The position numbers and the translations under genes were made by a program. The notes beneath the pieces are model-generated. The model was not told the DNA's origin, did no database searches, and was given only the letters and a program-made list of their open reading frames with translations. This document shows, piece after piece, positions 29,211 to 39,841 of a stretch of 64,000 nt of DNA. Position 1 is the first letter of the stretch. Every line of letters starts with the position of its first letter. Source of the stretch: Pseudomonadota bacterium (GTDB lineage: Bacteria; Desulfobacterota; Desulfobulbia; Desulfobulbales; JAHJIY01); the NCBI GenBank assembly GCA_018823175.1, contig JAHJIY010000065.1, forward strand, positions 1-64,000, in the 5' to 3' direction.

Positions 29211-29417
29211 GCCTATAGTACCAATTGCCAGTTATGTTTTTTTGTGAAGTCTTCGGGTTTCCGGCTGGATTTTCTGTATATCATTAAGGATGTTTACGCA
29301 TTAAAGGAAAGAGTGATAGCCCAGCATCGTAATGATTAAAAAACGAGCTGCTGATTTTTTATAACTTGTACATACAATGCCCGACTATAACAATCAGAGG
29401 TTGATAACAATTTGATT

Positions 29418-30614
29418 ATGAAAGTACCATTGCTGGATTTAAAGGAACAACTTGTTCCGCTGCGTCATGAGATCATGGCAGCGGTGACCGAGGTAATAGA
29501 TTCCACTGGATATATCATGGGGCCTAAGGTCGAGGCCTTTGAAAAAAATATAGCATCCTATTGCGGAAGTAAGCATGCCATTGGAGTTGCCAGCGGCACA
29601 GATGCCCTGCTGGTTTCTCTTATGGCATTGGGTGTTGGTCCAGGCGATCTGGTGATGACGACGCCTTTTACTTTTTTTGCAACTCTGGGTTCTATTCTGC
29701 GCTTGGGGGCAAAGCCCCTTTTTGTAGATATAGATCCTGTCACCTACAACATCGATCCGGATCTGATGTCCAGAGTCTTGGCGGAAGATGAGAAATTGGC
29801 CAAGAAGGTAAAGGTTATTCTGCCGGTCCATCTTTACGGACAATGCGCGGATATGTCCCGAATCAAGGCGCTGGCTGATCAATACGGGATACCGGTGCTT
29901 GAAGATGCCGCCCAGGCTATTGGCGCGGCCTGCCCGCTGGTGGATGGAAAAAACAAAAGAATATGGCGCAAGGCCGGAACGATCGGGGCGGCAGGCTGTT
30001 TCTCTTTCTTCCCCAGCAAAAATCTTGGTGGGATCGGCGATGGCGGTATGATCGTTACCGATGATGATAAACTGGCTGAAACCATGAAAATTATCAGGGT
30101 GCATGGCGGGGCCCCGAAATATCATCATGCTATTATCGGCGGTAATTTCAGGCTTGATCCAATCCAGGCGGTGGTGCTTGATATTAAACTGAAGCATTTG
30201 CCCGGCTGGCATGCGGCGCGGCGCGAAAACGCCGATCTTTACAACACCATTTTTGAAGAATCCGGGGTAATTGCTGAAAATAAGGTATCGACTCCGGTTG
30301 GATTCTACCGTTCGGCGGCGCAAGCTGAAGCCACCCTGCCGGATTATCATATCTATAATCAATATGTGATCCGGGCGGCTGAGCGAGACAGTCTTCTTGA
30401 ATTTCTTGGGAAAGAAGGGATAGGAGCGGAAATTTATTATCCGATTCCTTTACATAAGCAGAAATGTCTTGCCGGGATGGGTTATAATGAATTGTCGTTT
30501 CCTGAGTCCGAGAAAGCAGCCAAAGAGACCATGGCCCTGCCTATCTATCCTGAGTTGACGGATGAAATGCAACAATATGTGGTGGACCGGATTGCGGCAT
30601 TTTATCTTGGTTAA
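29418..30614 (+). CDS. DegT/DnrJ/EryC1/StrS family aminotransferase
   Basis: VPLLDLKEQL, IGVASGTDALLVSLMALGVGPGD, EDAAQAIGA, CFSFFPSKNLGGIGDGGMI. Confidence 0.93.
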   Translation: MKVPLLDLKEQLVPLRHEIMAAVTEVIDSTGYIMGPKVEAFEKNIASYCGSKHAIGVASGTDALLVSLMALGVGPGDLVMTTPFTFFATLGSILRLGAKPLFVDIDPVTYNIDPDLMSRVLAEDEKLAKKVKVILPVHLYGQCADMSRIKALADQYGIPVLEDAAQAIGAACPLVDGKNKRIWRKAGTIGAAGCFSFFPSKNLGGIGDGGMIVTDDDKLAETMKIIRVHGGAPKYHHAIIGGNFRLDPIQAVVLDIKLKHLPGWHAARRENADLYNTIFEESGVIAENKVSTPVGFYRSAAQAEATLPDYHIYNQYVIRAAERDSLLEFLGKEGIGAEIYYPIPLHKQKCLAGMGYNELSFPESEKAAKETMALPIYPELTDEMQQYVVDRIAAFYLG

Positions 30615-30807
30615 TTTTTTTCTGACATTTAAGGATCGGCATATTCAGAGGGCAGGTCTATAATTTGTTCCGCCAAGATTTACTGGCAAAAAATTGAGCT
30701 TGACTGGATTATATTTTGATCATGTGCGGGTTGTTATACTTTTTGATTAAATATACTTGTTTGTATTTTTGCGCGTCCAACGGAAGCACCCTTGGGTTGG
30801 GACCATC

Positions 30808-33804
30808 ATGATTGACGATCCGAACAGCAGAATCAGGAATTATTTAAGATCTGTGGCAGGTCCGGGCTGTGTGCCGGTTCTTTCTGTGGTTTTGATTTGT
30901 TTATTCTGTAGTAATCTCTATGCCGCCAGTCCGGCGGAATTTTTTCAGTCATCCACCTCACTTCCCGCCCGGGAGATTAAGCAGCGGGTTCCTGAGACGC
31001 CGGAATGGAAAAAGATCTGGGACGAAGCCCGGCAGTTGACCCGGCGAGGGGATTACATCAGCTCGGTTGTGCTTTATGAAAAGCTCCTTGCCTTGAGGCC
31101 CAAATTAGAGGAAGGCCGTTGGGAACTCGCTATTATTCTGATTAAAAGTCAGGAGTGGGACCGGGCGGCTTCGGTTCTTGAACTGTTGGTTGAGGCTGAT
31201 CCTGACCGGGTAGACTATCTGAATGGCCTGGCTCTGGTTATGAAAGAAAAGTCTTTTTATGGCAGAGCGGTTGATCTTTTTTCCAAGGCCCATGAAAAGG
31301 ATCCCGCCAATTTAACCTCTTTGAGTGGTTTGATTCAGGCGTTGGTAGAGGTTGGCAGGAGGGAAGAGGCATTACCCCTCTTGGAGGAATTGTACCAAAA
31401 GAAACCTGACGATCGTAATATCCGTCGTGATTTGGCCAATTTAGCCTTCGGCCTGGGGCGTTATAAACTGGCCAGACCTCATATGGTTGATCTGGCTTCT
31501 GCTCCCGATGCGGATCTGAATATTCTGCTGATGGCTGCTCGGGTGCATGATCACCTTGGTTTGGACAAGCAGGCAAATAAGTACTGGCAGCAGGTTATAA
31601 AAAAAGATCCGGGCAACCGGGAAGGGCATGGTCGGCTGGCCCTTTATTACGAAAAAAGAGGACTTAAGGATAAGGCTCTTTATCATTTGTTGTTGCTCCT
31701 GGAAAAAAATCCGGATAATCCTTCTTTGTTGAATTGGATCTGTCGAATATATGTGCAGACCGATCGTTTTGCTGAGGCTTTGCCCTATTTTGAAAGATAT
31801 GTTGCCGAAAGACCCGGCGACCAAAGGGCCCTTGAGTCGATTTTGAATATAAATGCCGCTTTGGGTAATGACGCTATTCCTTTGTATCGGCGTCTGCTGG
31901 CAATTAATCCCGATGATCCGGAAGTGATAGACGTTCTGGCCAATGATTTGCTGGCGATTGGTGATCAGGAGGGAGCGATGTTCATGTTTGAGCATATTGC
32001 CAGGTTGACTCCTGATAACCCTGATATTTACCGCGCAATTGCCGCCATGCACCAGAGGTTGGGACAGCAGGATAATTATCGGTCGGCACTTGAAAAGGTC
32101 GTTACCCTGGCGCCTGATGATATGGGTTCCATGTTAAAGCTGGCCCGTCAATATCTGGAGTCTGGGCGCCTGGCGGAAAGTCAGTCCTGTTTTTTGAAGC
32201 TGTCCGAGGCGGGTGCCTGTAATGAAGAATGTCTTGAAAGCAGGGTTTTATTGCATGAAAGATTATGGGAAGACAGTTATGCGCTGACCGATTACGAATC
32301 GCTGCTTGCTGAAAAAAAAGATCTTGAAGAGATCAGGGTTAATTGTGTGAAGCTGGCTGGGGCCTTGGGTCGGACAAAGGTTTTGTGGGGCCATCTGGCC
32401 GTTTTATATGAAGGTGATTTGCCGACAGCTCCTCCTCCTGATCTGAAAATCAGGTTAGCTGCCGCCACCGCTTTAGCCGAGGCCGGGGTTTATGTCGATG
32501 CTTTGAGAGAGTATCGAAATATACTGAGTACCCTTGCAGGGGATGATAATCTTTCGGCTGAAGAGAAGGTTCGATTTGCCTTGTCGACATACATGGGGAT
32601 TGCCGATCTCTATGAGGCGCGGAATTTGCCATATGAGGCAGAACAGATTTTGCGACAGGCTTATAATCAGGGTTGTGACCCGGAAAAGGTTTTGACCCGT
32701 TTGTTTTTGCTTTCCCTGAAGAATGATTGGGAAGAGTACTCTGATGCAGGGATCTGGTTTGATGAAATTGTTTCTTTGCTGGGGCCGGTGGCCCGTCAGG
32801 TTCGACTGTTGGAGGTCGAACTAATGGCGGCCCGCGGGGCAGAGAGGGAGGCGCTTAAATTGGGTCGGGGATTAATGGCCGACATTGGTGTGGAATTAGA
32901 GCAGGTCGCAGATCCCGATCTTCGCGAGGAATTGTTGGCCGAGAATCTGAAGGTCGGGATGGTGCTTGGTCGACTTCTCTTAAAAGCAGAGAAATTCTCC
33001 GAGGCCGAGAAATATTTGTCAAAGATGATTTTGGCGCACAATGATCTGGGTCCTTTGGTTTTGTTGCAGAAGCTTTATTTGCGGACAGAGAATCATGAAG
33101 CTCTGCGGGAGGTTAATCACAGGCTTTATGCGGACAGGAAAGATGGCGGATACTGGTTGCGTCTGGCCAGGCTTTATGATCTTTATGAAATGCCCGAAGA
33201 GATGTTGACGGCTGCCGCCTTTGCTCTGGATGCTTTGCCTGACTCGACAAAACCTTTGTTGATGTTTGTTAAGGGGCGTGAGCAGAGTGGCGACTTTGGC
33301 GAAGCGGTTGCTTTTGTGGACAAGGTTCTCAAAATTGAACCTGATAATATTCCGGCTCAGGTTATTCTGGCCAGATTGTTTTTTCGGATGGGCAAATTTA
33401 AAAAAGCTGAACAGCAATGTGAAAAGGTGTTGGCTCTTGATCCTCAACGGGTTGATCTTTTTTTCTTGAAGATGCGTATTTTCTGGGCTACGGATAATAG
33501 AATTGAGTCTGATCTTATCCAAAAAAGATTTATCTCTGCGCCGATTGAAGAAAATATAGAAAAGGCCGGTCGGGAATTAGGGTTCGAGGTCGTGTCCTCA
33601 CCAGATAAACGTTCTTTCTGGGAGATGGTCACCTTTGCAAAGAGACCGCTGCAAAGTTATACTGACAAGGTTATGTCTCCGAGCCACTTTCTTGATCGTG
33701 ATTCAGAAAGCAAGCGGCGATTGAATGAACTGGCGACCGCATGGTTTGTCAGTTACAAGTGGGCGCAGGATTTCGTTGGGGAAGGACTTTCTCGCCAACC
33801 ATGA
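30808..33804 (+). CDS. Large exported TPR-repeat protein
   Basis: Hydrophobic N-terminal segment followed by many TPR-like helices (ARPHMVDLASAPDADLNILLMAARVHDHLG, NREGHGRLALYYEKRG). Confidence 0.8.
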   Translation: MIDDPNSRIRNYLRSVAGPGCVPVLSVVLICLFCSNLYAASPAEFFQSSTSLPAREIKQRVPETPEWKKIWDEARQLTRRGDYISSVVLYEKLLALRPKLEEGRWELAIILIKSQEWDRAASVLELLVEADPDRVDYLNGLALVMKEKSFYGRAVDLFSKAHEKDPANLTSLSGLIQALVEVGRREEALPLLEELYQKKPDDRNIRRDLANLAFGLGRYKLARPHMVDLASAPDADLNILLMAARVHDHLGLDKQANKYWQQVIKKDPGNREGHGRLALYYEKRGLKDKALYHLLLLLEKNPDNPSLLNWICRIYVQTDRFAEALPYFERYVAERPGDQRALESILNINAALGNDAIPLYRRLLAINPDDPEVIDVLANDLLAIGDQEGAMFMFEHIARLTPDNPDIYRAIAAMHQRLGQQDNYRSALEKVVTLAPDDMGSMLKLARQYLESGRLAESQSCFLKLSEAGACNEECLESRVLLHERLWEDSYALTDYESLLAEKKDLEEIRVNCVKLAGALGRTKVLWGHLAVLYEGDLPTAPPPDLKIRLAAATALAEAGVYVDALREYRNILSTLAGDDNLSAEEKVRFALSTYMGIADLYEARNLPYEAEQILRQAYNQGCDPEKVLTRLFLLSLKNDWEEYSDAGIWFDEIVSLLGPVARQVRLLEVELMAARGAEREALKLGRGLMADIGVELEQVADPDLREELLAENLKVGMVLGRLLLKAEKFSEAEKYLSKMILAHNDLGPLVLLQKLYLRTENHEALREVNHRLYADRKDGGYWLRLARLYDLYEMPEEMLTAAAFALDALPDSTKPLLMFVKGREQSGDFGEAVAFVDKVLKIEPDNIPAQVILARLFFRMGKFKKAEQQCEKVLALDPQRVDLFFLKMRIFWATDNRIESDLIQKRFISAPIEENIEKAGRELGFEVVSSPDKRSFWEMVTFAKRPLQSYTDKVMSPSHFLDRDSESKRRLNELATAWFVSYKWAQDFVGEGLSRQP

Positions 33805-33877
33805 ATGCGAGTTTTCGTTTAAAGTTGGTGGGATGATTTCTATTGCCGGCTGATCATGAAATTTTTCAGGTAAGAAT

Positions 33878-33979
33878 ATGGAAGGATGGCCGCAGATCAT
33901 GAAGTTGTTGGGGATGTTGGTTTGCCTGTTTCTGGTGATCATTTATGTTGTTCCCCGGGTTAAAGGCGGGTTCTCTTGA
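33878..33979 (+). CDS. Possible 33-aa single-pass small membrane protein
   Basis: MEGWPQIMKLLGMLVCLFLVIIYVVPRVKGGFS*, not in ORF track. Confidence 0.35.
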   Translation: MEGWPQIMKLLGMLVCLFLVIIYVVPRVKGGFS

Positions 33980-34311
33980 CGGGCTGAAGATTGTCGGCTC
34001 GTGAAGTCTGACGAATATCCCGCTGTTTTGCCTGAGAGCAAGAAAGAAAATAAGGATTAAGTTATTTTGGTTATAACTTGACCTGATGGTAAAACGATCG
34101 AAACTTATCATGTTTTTAGGGGTTTTAAAGCAGTATTTCAGGGTGTTAATTTGGACTTTGAAAGTTTAGCAGGTGAAATGGTTTAATTTGTTTTAATACT
34201 TAATGCTCCGGATTCTGCCCGGATTAAGCAATTAATTTACCCCGCACGGGGGTATTAAAAAGTCGCCGGCTTTGCCGGATTAAGAGTTATTTAGTTTTTT
34301 GGAGGATTTTT

Positions 34312-34797
34312 ATGGTAGTGCGCGTTCCCATGTCGAAAGAGGGGCATATTAAATTAAAGGATGAACTTACTCGCCTGCAGTCCAAGGAACGGATCCAGGT
34401 GATTAGGGCTATAGAGGTTGCCCGGGAGCATGGTGATCTGAAAGAGAATGCGGAATATCATGCCGCCAAAGAAAGACAGGGATTTATCGAAGGCCGCATA
34501 ATGGAACTCAAAGATAAGTTGGGTCGGGCGGAGGTTATTGACTGTTCAATGGTTGATTGCGAAAAGGCCGTTTTTGGAGCAGTGGTTTCCGTGGTTGATC
34601 TTGAGACCGACGAAGAATCATCTTATCAGTTATTGGGTCCGGAGGAAGCCGATGTGAAGCATGGCAGTATCTCTGTTGGCTCGCCGCTCGGGCAGTCGAT
34701 GCTGGGCAAGAGTGTCGGTGACGAGTTCACGGTTAAAACTCCGGGCGGGATAAGGCAGTTGGAGGTCATGAGTATCTCGCGTTCCGGGAAATCATGA
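34312..34797 (+). CDS. greA: Transcription elongation factor GreA
   Basis: VPMSKEGHIKLKDELTRLQ..IEVAREHGDLKENAEYHAAKERQGFIEGRI. Confidence 0.95.
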   Translation: MVVRVPMSKEGHIKLKDELTRLQSKERIQVIRAIEVAREHGDLKENAEYHAAKERQGFIEGRIMELKDKLGRAEVIDCSMVDCEKAVFGAVVSVVDLETDEESSYQLLGPEEADVKHGSISVGSPLGQSMLGKSVGDEFTVKTPGGIRQLEVMSISRSGKS

Positions 34798-34818
34798 TTC
34801 CGCTGGCAGGATAAGTGC

Positions 34819-35439
34819 TTACTGATTGATGCCTCGCATGAAAATGTCGCTTATCTGTCTGGCGGCATCTTCAATCGTGTATTGATGCGATGGTGACAGG
34901 ACCCATAACCGTGAGGTCTCGTCAAGGGCTCCGAAGAAGGCCCGTTTGGCCAGGCCTGGCAGCACTTCTTTTCTGAAGATTCCGTTGTCCTGCCCTTCGT
35001 GGATAATCTTTGATATTATATCAACATATTCAATGAATTTGGTGTTGCGATATTCGCGCATGAACTTGTTACTCTGTCGCAACTCCATCTGCAATACTTC
35101 GGATAATTCCCGTTTGTCCTGGATCAGTCGCATGTGATTCAAGGCAAAAATTTCCAGCTGTTTCCGTGGGTCATCCTCTTCATCAATCTGTTGTTTTACC
35201 TGCAGGATTATTTTCCCAATTTCTTCTTCAAACAGGGTAATGAGAATATCGTACTTGTTGTTGAAGTAAAGATAGATGGTGCCGTCCGCTACTCTGGCTT
35301 CTTGAGCGATATCGGATATGCGGGCGCTATAAAAACCTTTGCGGGCGAAAACCTTTACCGCCGCCTGGATGATTTTGTGATGTTTGTCTGATACTCGCAT
35401 CGAGGTCTTTCCTTGGTTAGGGTTGGCGGCCCCGATCAA
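34819..35439 (-). CDS. TetR/AcrR family regulator (FadR-like)
   Basis: IIQAAVKVFARKGFYSARISDIAQEARVADGTIYLYFNNKYDILI. Confidence 0.9.
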   Translation of the reverse strand: MIGAANPNQGKTSMRVSDKHHKIIQAAVKVFARKGFYSARISDIAQEARVADGTIYLYFNNKYDILITLFEEEIGKIILQVKQQIDEEDDPRKQLEIFALNHMRLIQDKRELSEVLQMELRQSNKFMREYRNTKFIEYVDIISKIIHEGQDNGIFRKEVLPGLAKRAFFGALDETSRLWVLSPSHQYTIEDAARQISDIFMRGINQ

Positions 35440-35709
35440 AAGAATGATTATTAAAACTACGGAGTAATATTTATGAATGAAGAAGCATTCATTTTTACAT
35501 AATAAAAAAGGAAAGAGCTCTATGTCAAGGTTAAAGTGAGCAAATAGTATATTGATTCCTGTAGTTATCGTATAGGAGGCGTATCGGAAAAATATTCGTT
35601 TTGGCGTTTATATCTTATGCTTAAACGGTGATTTTGTCTTTTTCTGCCAAGGGTGATTTTTATCTGTGAGTAGAATCGAAGGGTTGCATATTCAGGCACT
35701 TCAACCTTA

Positions 35710-35763
35710 TTGAACATGCAAAGCGAAACGCACCCCAAGGGTATTTGCTGCGGGGAGCTTCAA
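35710..35763 (+). repeat. Dispersed repeat family C, copy 3 (short form)
   Basis: ttgaacatgcaaagcgaaacgcaccccaagggtatttgctgcggggagcttcaa. Confidence 0.8.
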
Positions 35764-35968
35764 TAACTTCATGTGGTTTGGATATTCTGACGGTATAATC
35801 AAGTTTGCCTGGCTGAATGATCCGCCAGCTAGTGTCTGTCCAGTGTGTGGTTTTTTAGAAACCGACAATTCTTGACAAGACTTGCAGCGGCTGGGTAGGA
35901 TGCACTTTTTGTCTGAGCATGGGGGCAGTCAAAATTTTATATTTAATTAACAGTGAGGATTTATCTCA

Positions 35969-37255
35969 ATGAAGATTTTAGTAATTGGTGCCGGTGGTCG
36001 TGAGCATGCCATTGTTTGGAAACTTAAGCAGAGCCCGAGGGTAGATCGGATTTTTTGCGCTCCCGGTAATGCCGGGATCGCGATGTTGGCTGAATGTATA
36101 GAAATTGACGGTAATGATCTGGAGAAACTTGCCCGCTTTGCCCTGGATGAAAAAATTGATCTGACGGTGGTCGGACCTGAAGTGCCTTTGACTTTGGGAA
36201 TTGTGGATTTTTTTACCGAGAAAGGTCTGCGGATCTTCGGTCCGTCCCGTAAGTCTGCCGCTCTGGAGGGTAGCAAGGTTTTTTCCAAGGATTTGATGAA
36301 AAAATATCATATTCCTTCTGCTGCTTATGAAGTATTCGATGATCGAGACCAGGCGGTCAGCTTCATCAAGAAAACAGGGGCTCCGCTGGTGGTCAAGGCC
36401 GATGGTCTGGCGGCCGGCAAAGGAGTGATTCTGGCCCAGACCATTGAACAGGCCGTTGCGGCGGTTGATCTGATTATGGCGGACAAGGCCTTTGGCGAGG
36501 CCGGGGAAAAAGTTGTGGTTGAGGAGTTTCTGGTCGGTGAGGAGGCTTCTTTTCTGGCTTTTACCGATGGGAAAACAGTTCTGTCCTTGCCTTCTTCGCA
36601 GGACCATAAAGCGATTTTTGACGGAGATCAGGGGCCCAATACCGGCGGGATGGGAGCATATTCGCCGGCCCCGGTATTGACGGAAAGCCTCCATCAAAAG
36701 GCGATGGATACGGTGATGTATCCTATTGTTAAGGCGTTGGCCGCGGAAGGTTGCGATTACAAAGGAATTCTTTATGCCGGCCTGATGATTGATGGTGATC
36801 AGCTTAAAGTTTTGGAGTTTAACTGCCGGTTAGGTGATCCGGAGGCGCAGCCTTTGCTGATGCGCCTGAAAACTGATTTGGTTGATGTGATGGAAGCAGT
36901 AATCGACGGGCGATTGGCTGAAGTTAAGTTGGAGATTGATCCCCGGCCCACAGTCTGTGTGGTCATGGCGGCAGGAGGTTACCCCGGCTCATATGAAAAA
37001 GGGCAGGTGATCAGCGGGTTGGCTGCGGCCGCACAGATTGACGACGTAGTAGTTTTCCATGCCGGCACTGCGAATCGAGACGGTGAAATCGTAACTAATG
37101 GCGGTCGGGTTCTAGGGGTTACCGCAATTGGTGACAATCTTCCCGCGACCATTGCCAGCGCCTATCGTGCGGCAGGTGTCATCAGCTGGGATAAATGTTA
37201 TTTTCGAAAGGATATCGGCCAGAAGGCCATAAGGCGGATGGAGGGAGGAAAATAA
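35969..37255 (+). CDS. purD: Phosphoribosylamine-glycine ligase
   Basis: MKILVIGAGGREHAIVWKLKQS, VGPEVPL, KADGLAAGKGV, NTGGMGAYSP. Confidence 0.97.
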   Translation: MKILVIGAGGREHAIVWKLKQSPRVDRIFCAPGNAGIAMLAECIEIDGNDLEKLARFALDEKIDLTVVGPEVPLTLGIVDFFTEKGLRIFGPSRKSAALEGSKVFSKDLMKKYHIPSAAYEVFDDRDQAVSFIKKTGAPLVVKADGLAAGKGVILAQTIEQAVAAVDLIMADKAFGEAGEKVVVEEFLVGEEASFLAFTDGKTVLSLPSSQDHKAIFDGDQGPNTGGMGAYSPAPVLTESLHQKAMDTVMYPIVKALAAEGCDYKGILYAGLMIDGDQLKVLEFNCRLGDPEAQPLLMRLKTDLVDVMEAVIDGRLAEVKLEIDPRPTVCVVMAAGGYPGSYEKGQVISGLAAAAQIDDVVVFHAGTANRDGEIVTNGGRVLGVTAIGDNLPATIASAYRAAGVISWDKCYFRKDIGQKAIRRMEGGK

Positions 37256-37256
37256 A

Positions 37257-37751
37257 ATGATCGGGATAGTAATGGGTAGTGATTCTGATTTGCCGGTAAT
37301 GCAAGGTTGTCTGGAAACTCTAAAAAAGTTCGGTATTCCCTATGAATTGACGGTGGCTTCGGCCCATCGGACCCCGGCCCGGGCGGCTGAATTTTCAAAG
37401 ACCGCTCGCGAACGTGGAATAAAAGTTATAATCGCGGCGGCCGGGATGGCCGCGCATCTGGCCGGAGTGTTGGCCGCCCATACCACTTTGCCGGTAATCG
37501 GGGTGCCGATCGATGCCTCGGCGCTTAATGGTCTTGATGCCTTGCTCTCTACGGTACAGATGCCGCCTGGCGTGCCGGTTGCCACTATGGGTATCGGCAA
37601 GGCCGGGGCCAAAAATGCGGCAATTCTTGCAGCACAGATTTTAGGTGTGTCAGATCCTGCGATGGCTGTCAGGCTTCAGGATTTCAAGAATGAAATGGAG
37701 GCCCAGGTTAACGAAAAGGCTGCCAGAATTGACGACCTGGTAAAAGGGTGA
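37257..37751 (+). CDS. purE: 5-(carboxyamino)imidazole ribonucleotide mutase
   Basis: IGIVMGSDSDLPVM, SAHRTPARAAEFSK, AAGMAAHLAGVLAAHTTLPVIGVP. Confidence 0.97.
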   Translation: MIGIVMGSDSDLPVMQGCLETLKKFGIPYELTVASAHRTPARAAEFSKTARERGIKVIIAAAGMAAHLAGVLAAHTTLPVIGVPIDASALNGLDALLSTVQMPPGVPVATMGIGKAGAKNAAILAAQILGVSDPAMAVRLQDFKNEMEAQVNEKAARIDDLVKG

Positions 37752-37784
37752 ATCGAATATCGCGTTTGCGGTGTTAAGTTAACA

Positions 37785-38417
37785 ATGATGAATAAGGATA
37801 ATGGGCCGGGCCTGGAACCGGAGGCGATTGCGCGGGCGGTTGATGTTTTGCGGCGGGGGGGGGTGGTTGCGTTCCCCACTGAGACATACTACGGTCTGGC
37901 CGTTGATCCTTTTAACCAAAAAGCTCTGGAGCGTTTGTTTGCCGTCAAGCAGCGCTCTTTTTCTAAAGCTGTGCTGACTATTATTGATCACCCGGATCAA
38001 TTGTCTCGCCTGGTTAGAGAAATCCCGCCGGTATTTAATATTCTTATCAGACATTTATGGCCCGGGCCTTTGACCCTGGTTTTTGATGGTTTACCGCAAT
38101 TGCCTTCATTGCTGGTGGCCGACGATAATACCATCGCGATCCGGATTTCATCCCATCCGCTGGCCCGCAGTCTGGTCAGGGCATTTGGCGCTCCGGTCAC
38201 CGCGACTAGTGCCAATCTGGCCGGAGAGCCGGCCGCCATAAATGGGCAGCAGGTTCTGCAGTCATTAGGTTCTGGGGTTGATTTTGTTATAGATGGCGGG
38301 GATACTCCCGGCCTTATTGCTTCTACCATTGTCGGTACCAGGAATGGGCAGTTGAATTTGATTCGGGAGGGGGCCATATCCTTTCAGCAAGTTCTTGATG
38401 TCCTGTCAGCCGGCTGA
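37785..38417 (+). CDS. tsaC: L-threonylcarbamoyladenylate synthase (Sua5/YwlC/YrdC)
   Basis: GGVVAFPTETYYGLAVDPFNQKALERLFAVKQRS, LWPGPLTLVF, VTATSANLAGEPAA. Confidence 0.93.
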   Translation: MMNKDNGPGLEPEAIARAVDVLRRGGVVAFPTETYYGLAVDPFNQKALERLFAVKQRSFSKAVLTIIDHPDQLSRLVREIPPVFNILIRHLWPGPLTLVFDGLPQLPSLLVADDNTIAIRISSHPLARSLVRAFGAPVTATSANLAGEPAAINGQQVLQSLGSGVDFVIDGGDTPGLIASTIVGTRNGQLNLIREGAISFQQVLDVLSAG

Positions 38418-38578
38418 AGTTGTAGCCGAGTGGTTTGTTTTCTTTCCTTTCTTGCTATTCGAGTAACTTTGTCCTTTGAAGGTCTGTAATTCTTTTGCTT
38501 GCCAGCTGCATAATTTTTTCCCCATAATGATTTTAAGGACATGATAGGGAAGGTCAATAAGATTGAGCAAGGGGAGCT

Positions 38579-38905
38579 ATGATGATTGAATTGAATTGGG
38601 ACCGTAGTTTTGCTCTGGAGCAATCGGCTGATGAAGAGGAAGTTCTGGCTGAATTGCTGGATCTGTTAAGGGAAACGGCGACGAATGATCTGGCAAAAAT
38701 TAAGCTCGGGGTTGAGAAAGGTGACGCCAAAGGTGTTGAATACGCCGCTCACAGCCTGAAAGGAGCGGCTGCCAGTCTTGGCGTTGAGGGACTCCGGCGA
38801 GTATCCTTGGCTATAGAAAATGGCGGGCGAGCGGGGGACTTGAATCTTGCAGAGCAAGTGGCGGAACTTGCTGAATTGGTAAACCAGCTTTCTTCCTTGA
38901 AGTAA
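38579..38905 (+). CDS. Hpt domain protein
   Basis: GVEYAAHSLKGAAASLGVEGLR phosphotransfer His motif. Confidence 0.88.
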   Translation: MMIELNWDRSFALEQSADEEEVLAELLDLLRETATNDLAKIKLGVEKGDAKGVEYAAHSLKGAAASLGVEGLRRVSLAIENGGRAGDLNLAEQVAELAELVNQLSSLK

Positions 38906-38923
38906 TCATTTTGTGCTTTTTTT

Positions 38924-39787
38924 ATGAGTGGAAGATTAATGTATAATTCAGATAAGATTGCAAAAAAATTCAATGATTTAAAGACATTGCCGCATGTTGC
39001 CATCAGGGTCACCCAGCTGGTGAATTCCGAAAAAGCAACCATGCATGACTTTGAGGAAATCATCAAGCTTGATCCGGTCCTGGTTACCAGGTTGTTGAAG
39101 CTGGTTAACAGTCCTTATTTCGGATTGGCCAATCGGGTGGAATCAATCTCAAAGGCGGTGGTGTTCACCGGGATGAAGCATTTGAGAAATCTGGTCGCGG
39201 TGGAGGGGTTGCGTGATATTTACAAGGGAGAGGACTCGGAAAATGGATTCTCCCGGAGAAATCTCTGGCTCCATTCCGCCACAGTAGCCATTTTGGCCGA
39301 GATGATTGCTAAACGAATTTTTGGACTTGAGGGGGAAGATTTTTTTCTGGCCGGGATTATCCATGATATCGGTCTTATTGCTGAAGATCAGGTGGCCGGG
39401 GAGTTGCTGCGCAAAGCCTGCGCGGCTTATCAGCCCGGCCTGAAGTCTCTGGTTGAGAGTGAACGCGAGATCGTCGGTACCGATCATTGTCGGGTCGGGG
39501 GATTGCTGGCCATGGAGTGGAAACTGCCGGACGAAGTGTTGAATGCTATCAAATATCACCATGAAACCAAGAAACAATTCCCGCTGGAAAGCGCGGCCAG
39601 TGTTGTGCAGTTAGCGGAATATTTTGCCGGAAAACTAAAGTATACCACAATTGCCGGCAAGGTAGATCCTTTGCCGCCCCATTTGATTAAGCATGTCCAG
39701 AGTATGTTGGCAAACTACAAGGTGATAGTCAGGGATTTGCCTGGAGAAATGGAAAAGGCCAAAGAACTTTATAATCCTGCCGCATGA
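38924..39787 (+). CDS. HDOD domain protein
   Basis: LPHVAIRVTQLVNSEKATMHDFEEIIKLDPVLVTRLLKLVNSPYFGLANRVESISKAVVFTGMKHLRNLV. Confidence 0.92.
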   Translation: MSGRLMYNSDKIAKKFNDLKTLPHVAIRVTQLVNSEKATMHDFEEIIKLDPVLVTRLLKLVNSPYFGLANRVESISKAVVFTGMKHLRNLVAVEGLRDIYKGEDSENGFSRRNLWLHSATVAILAEMIAKRIFGLEGEDFFLAGIIHDIGLIAEDQVAGELLRKACAAYQPGLKSLVESEREIVGTDHCRVGGLLAMEWKLPDEVLNAIKYHHETKKQFPLESAASVVQLAEYFAGKLKYTTIAGKVDPLPPHLIKHVQSMLANYKVIVRDLPGEMEKAKELYNPAA

Positions 39788-39841
39788 TAGATCCGCCAGA
39801 GGTTTTAACCGTGAGACAAATTTGTCCTTTGGAAAGCAGTT

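Noticed and set aside
29439-30362. 307-aa minus-strand ORF opposite the DegT aminotransferase
   Set aside because: Shadow ORF; aminotransferase motifs are on the plus strand.
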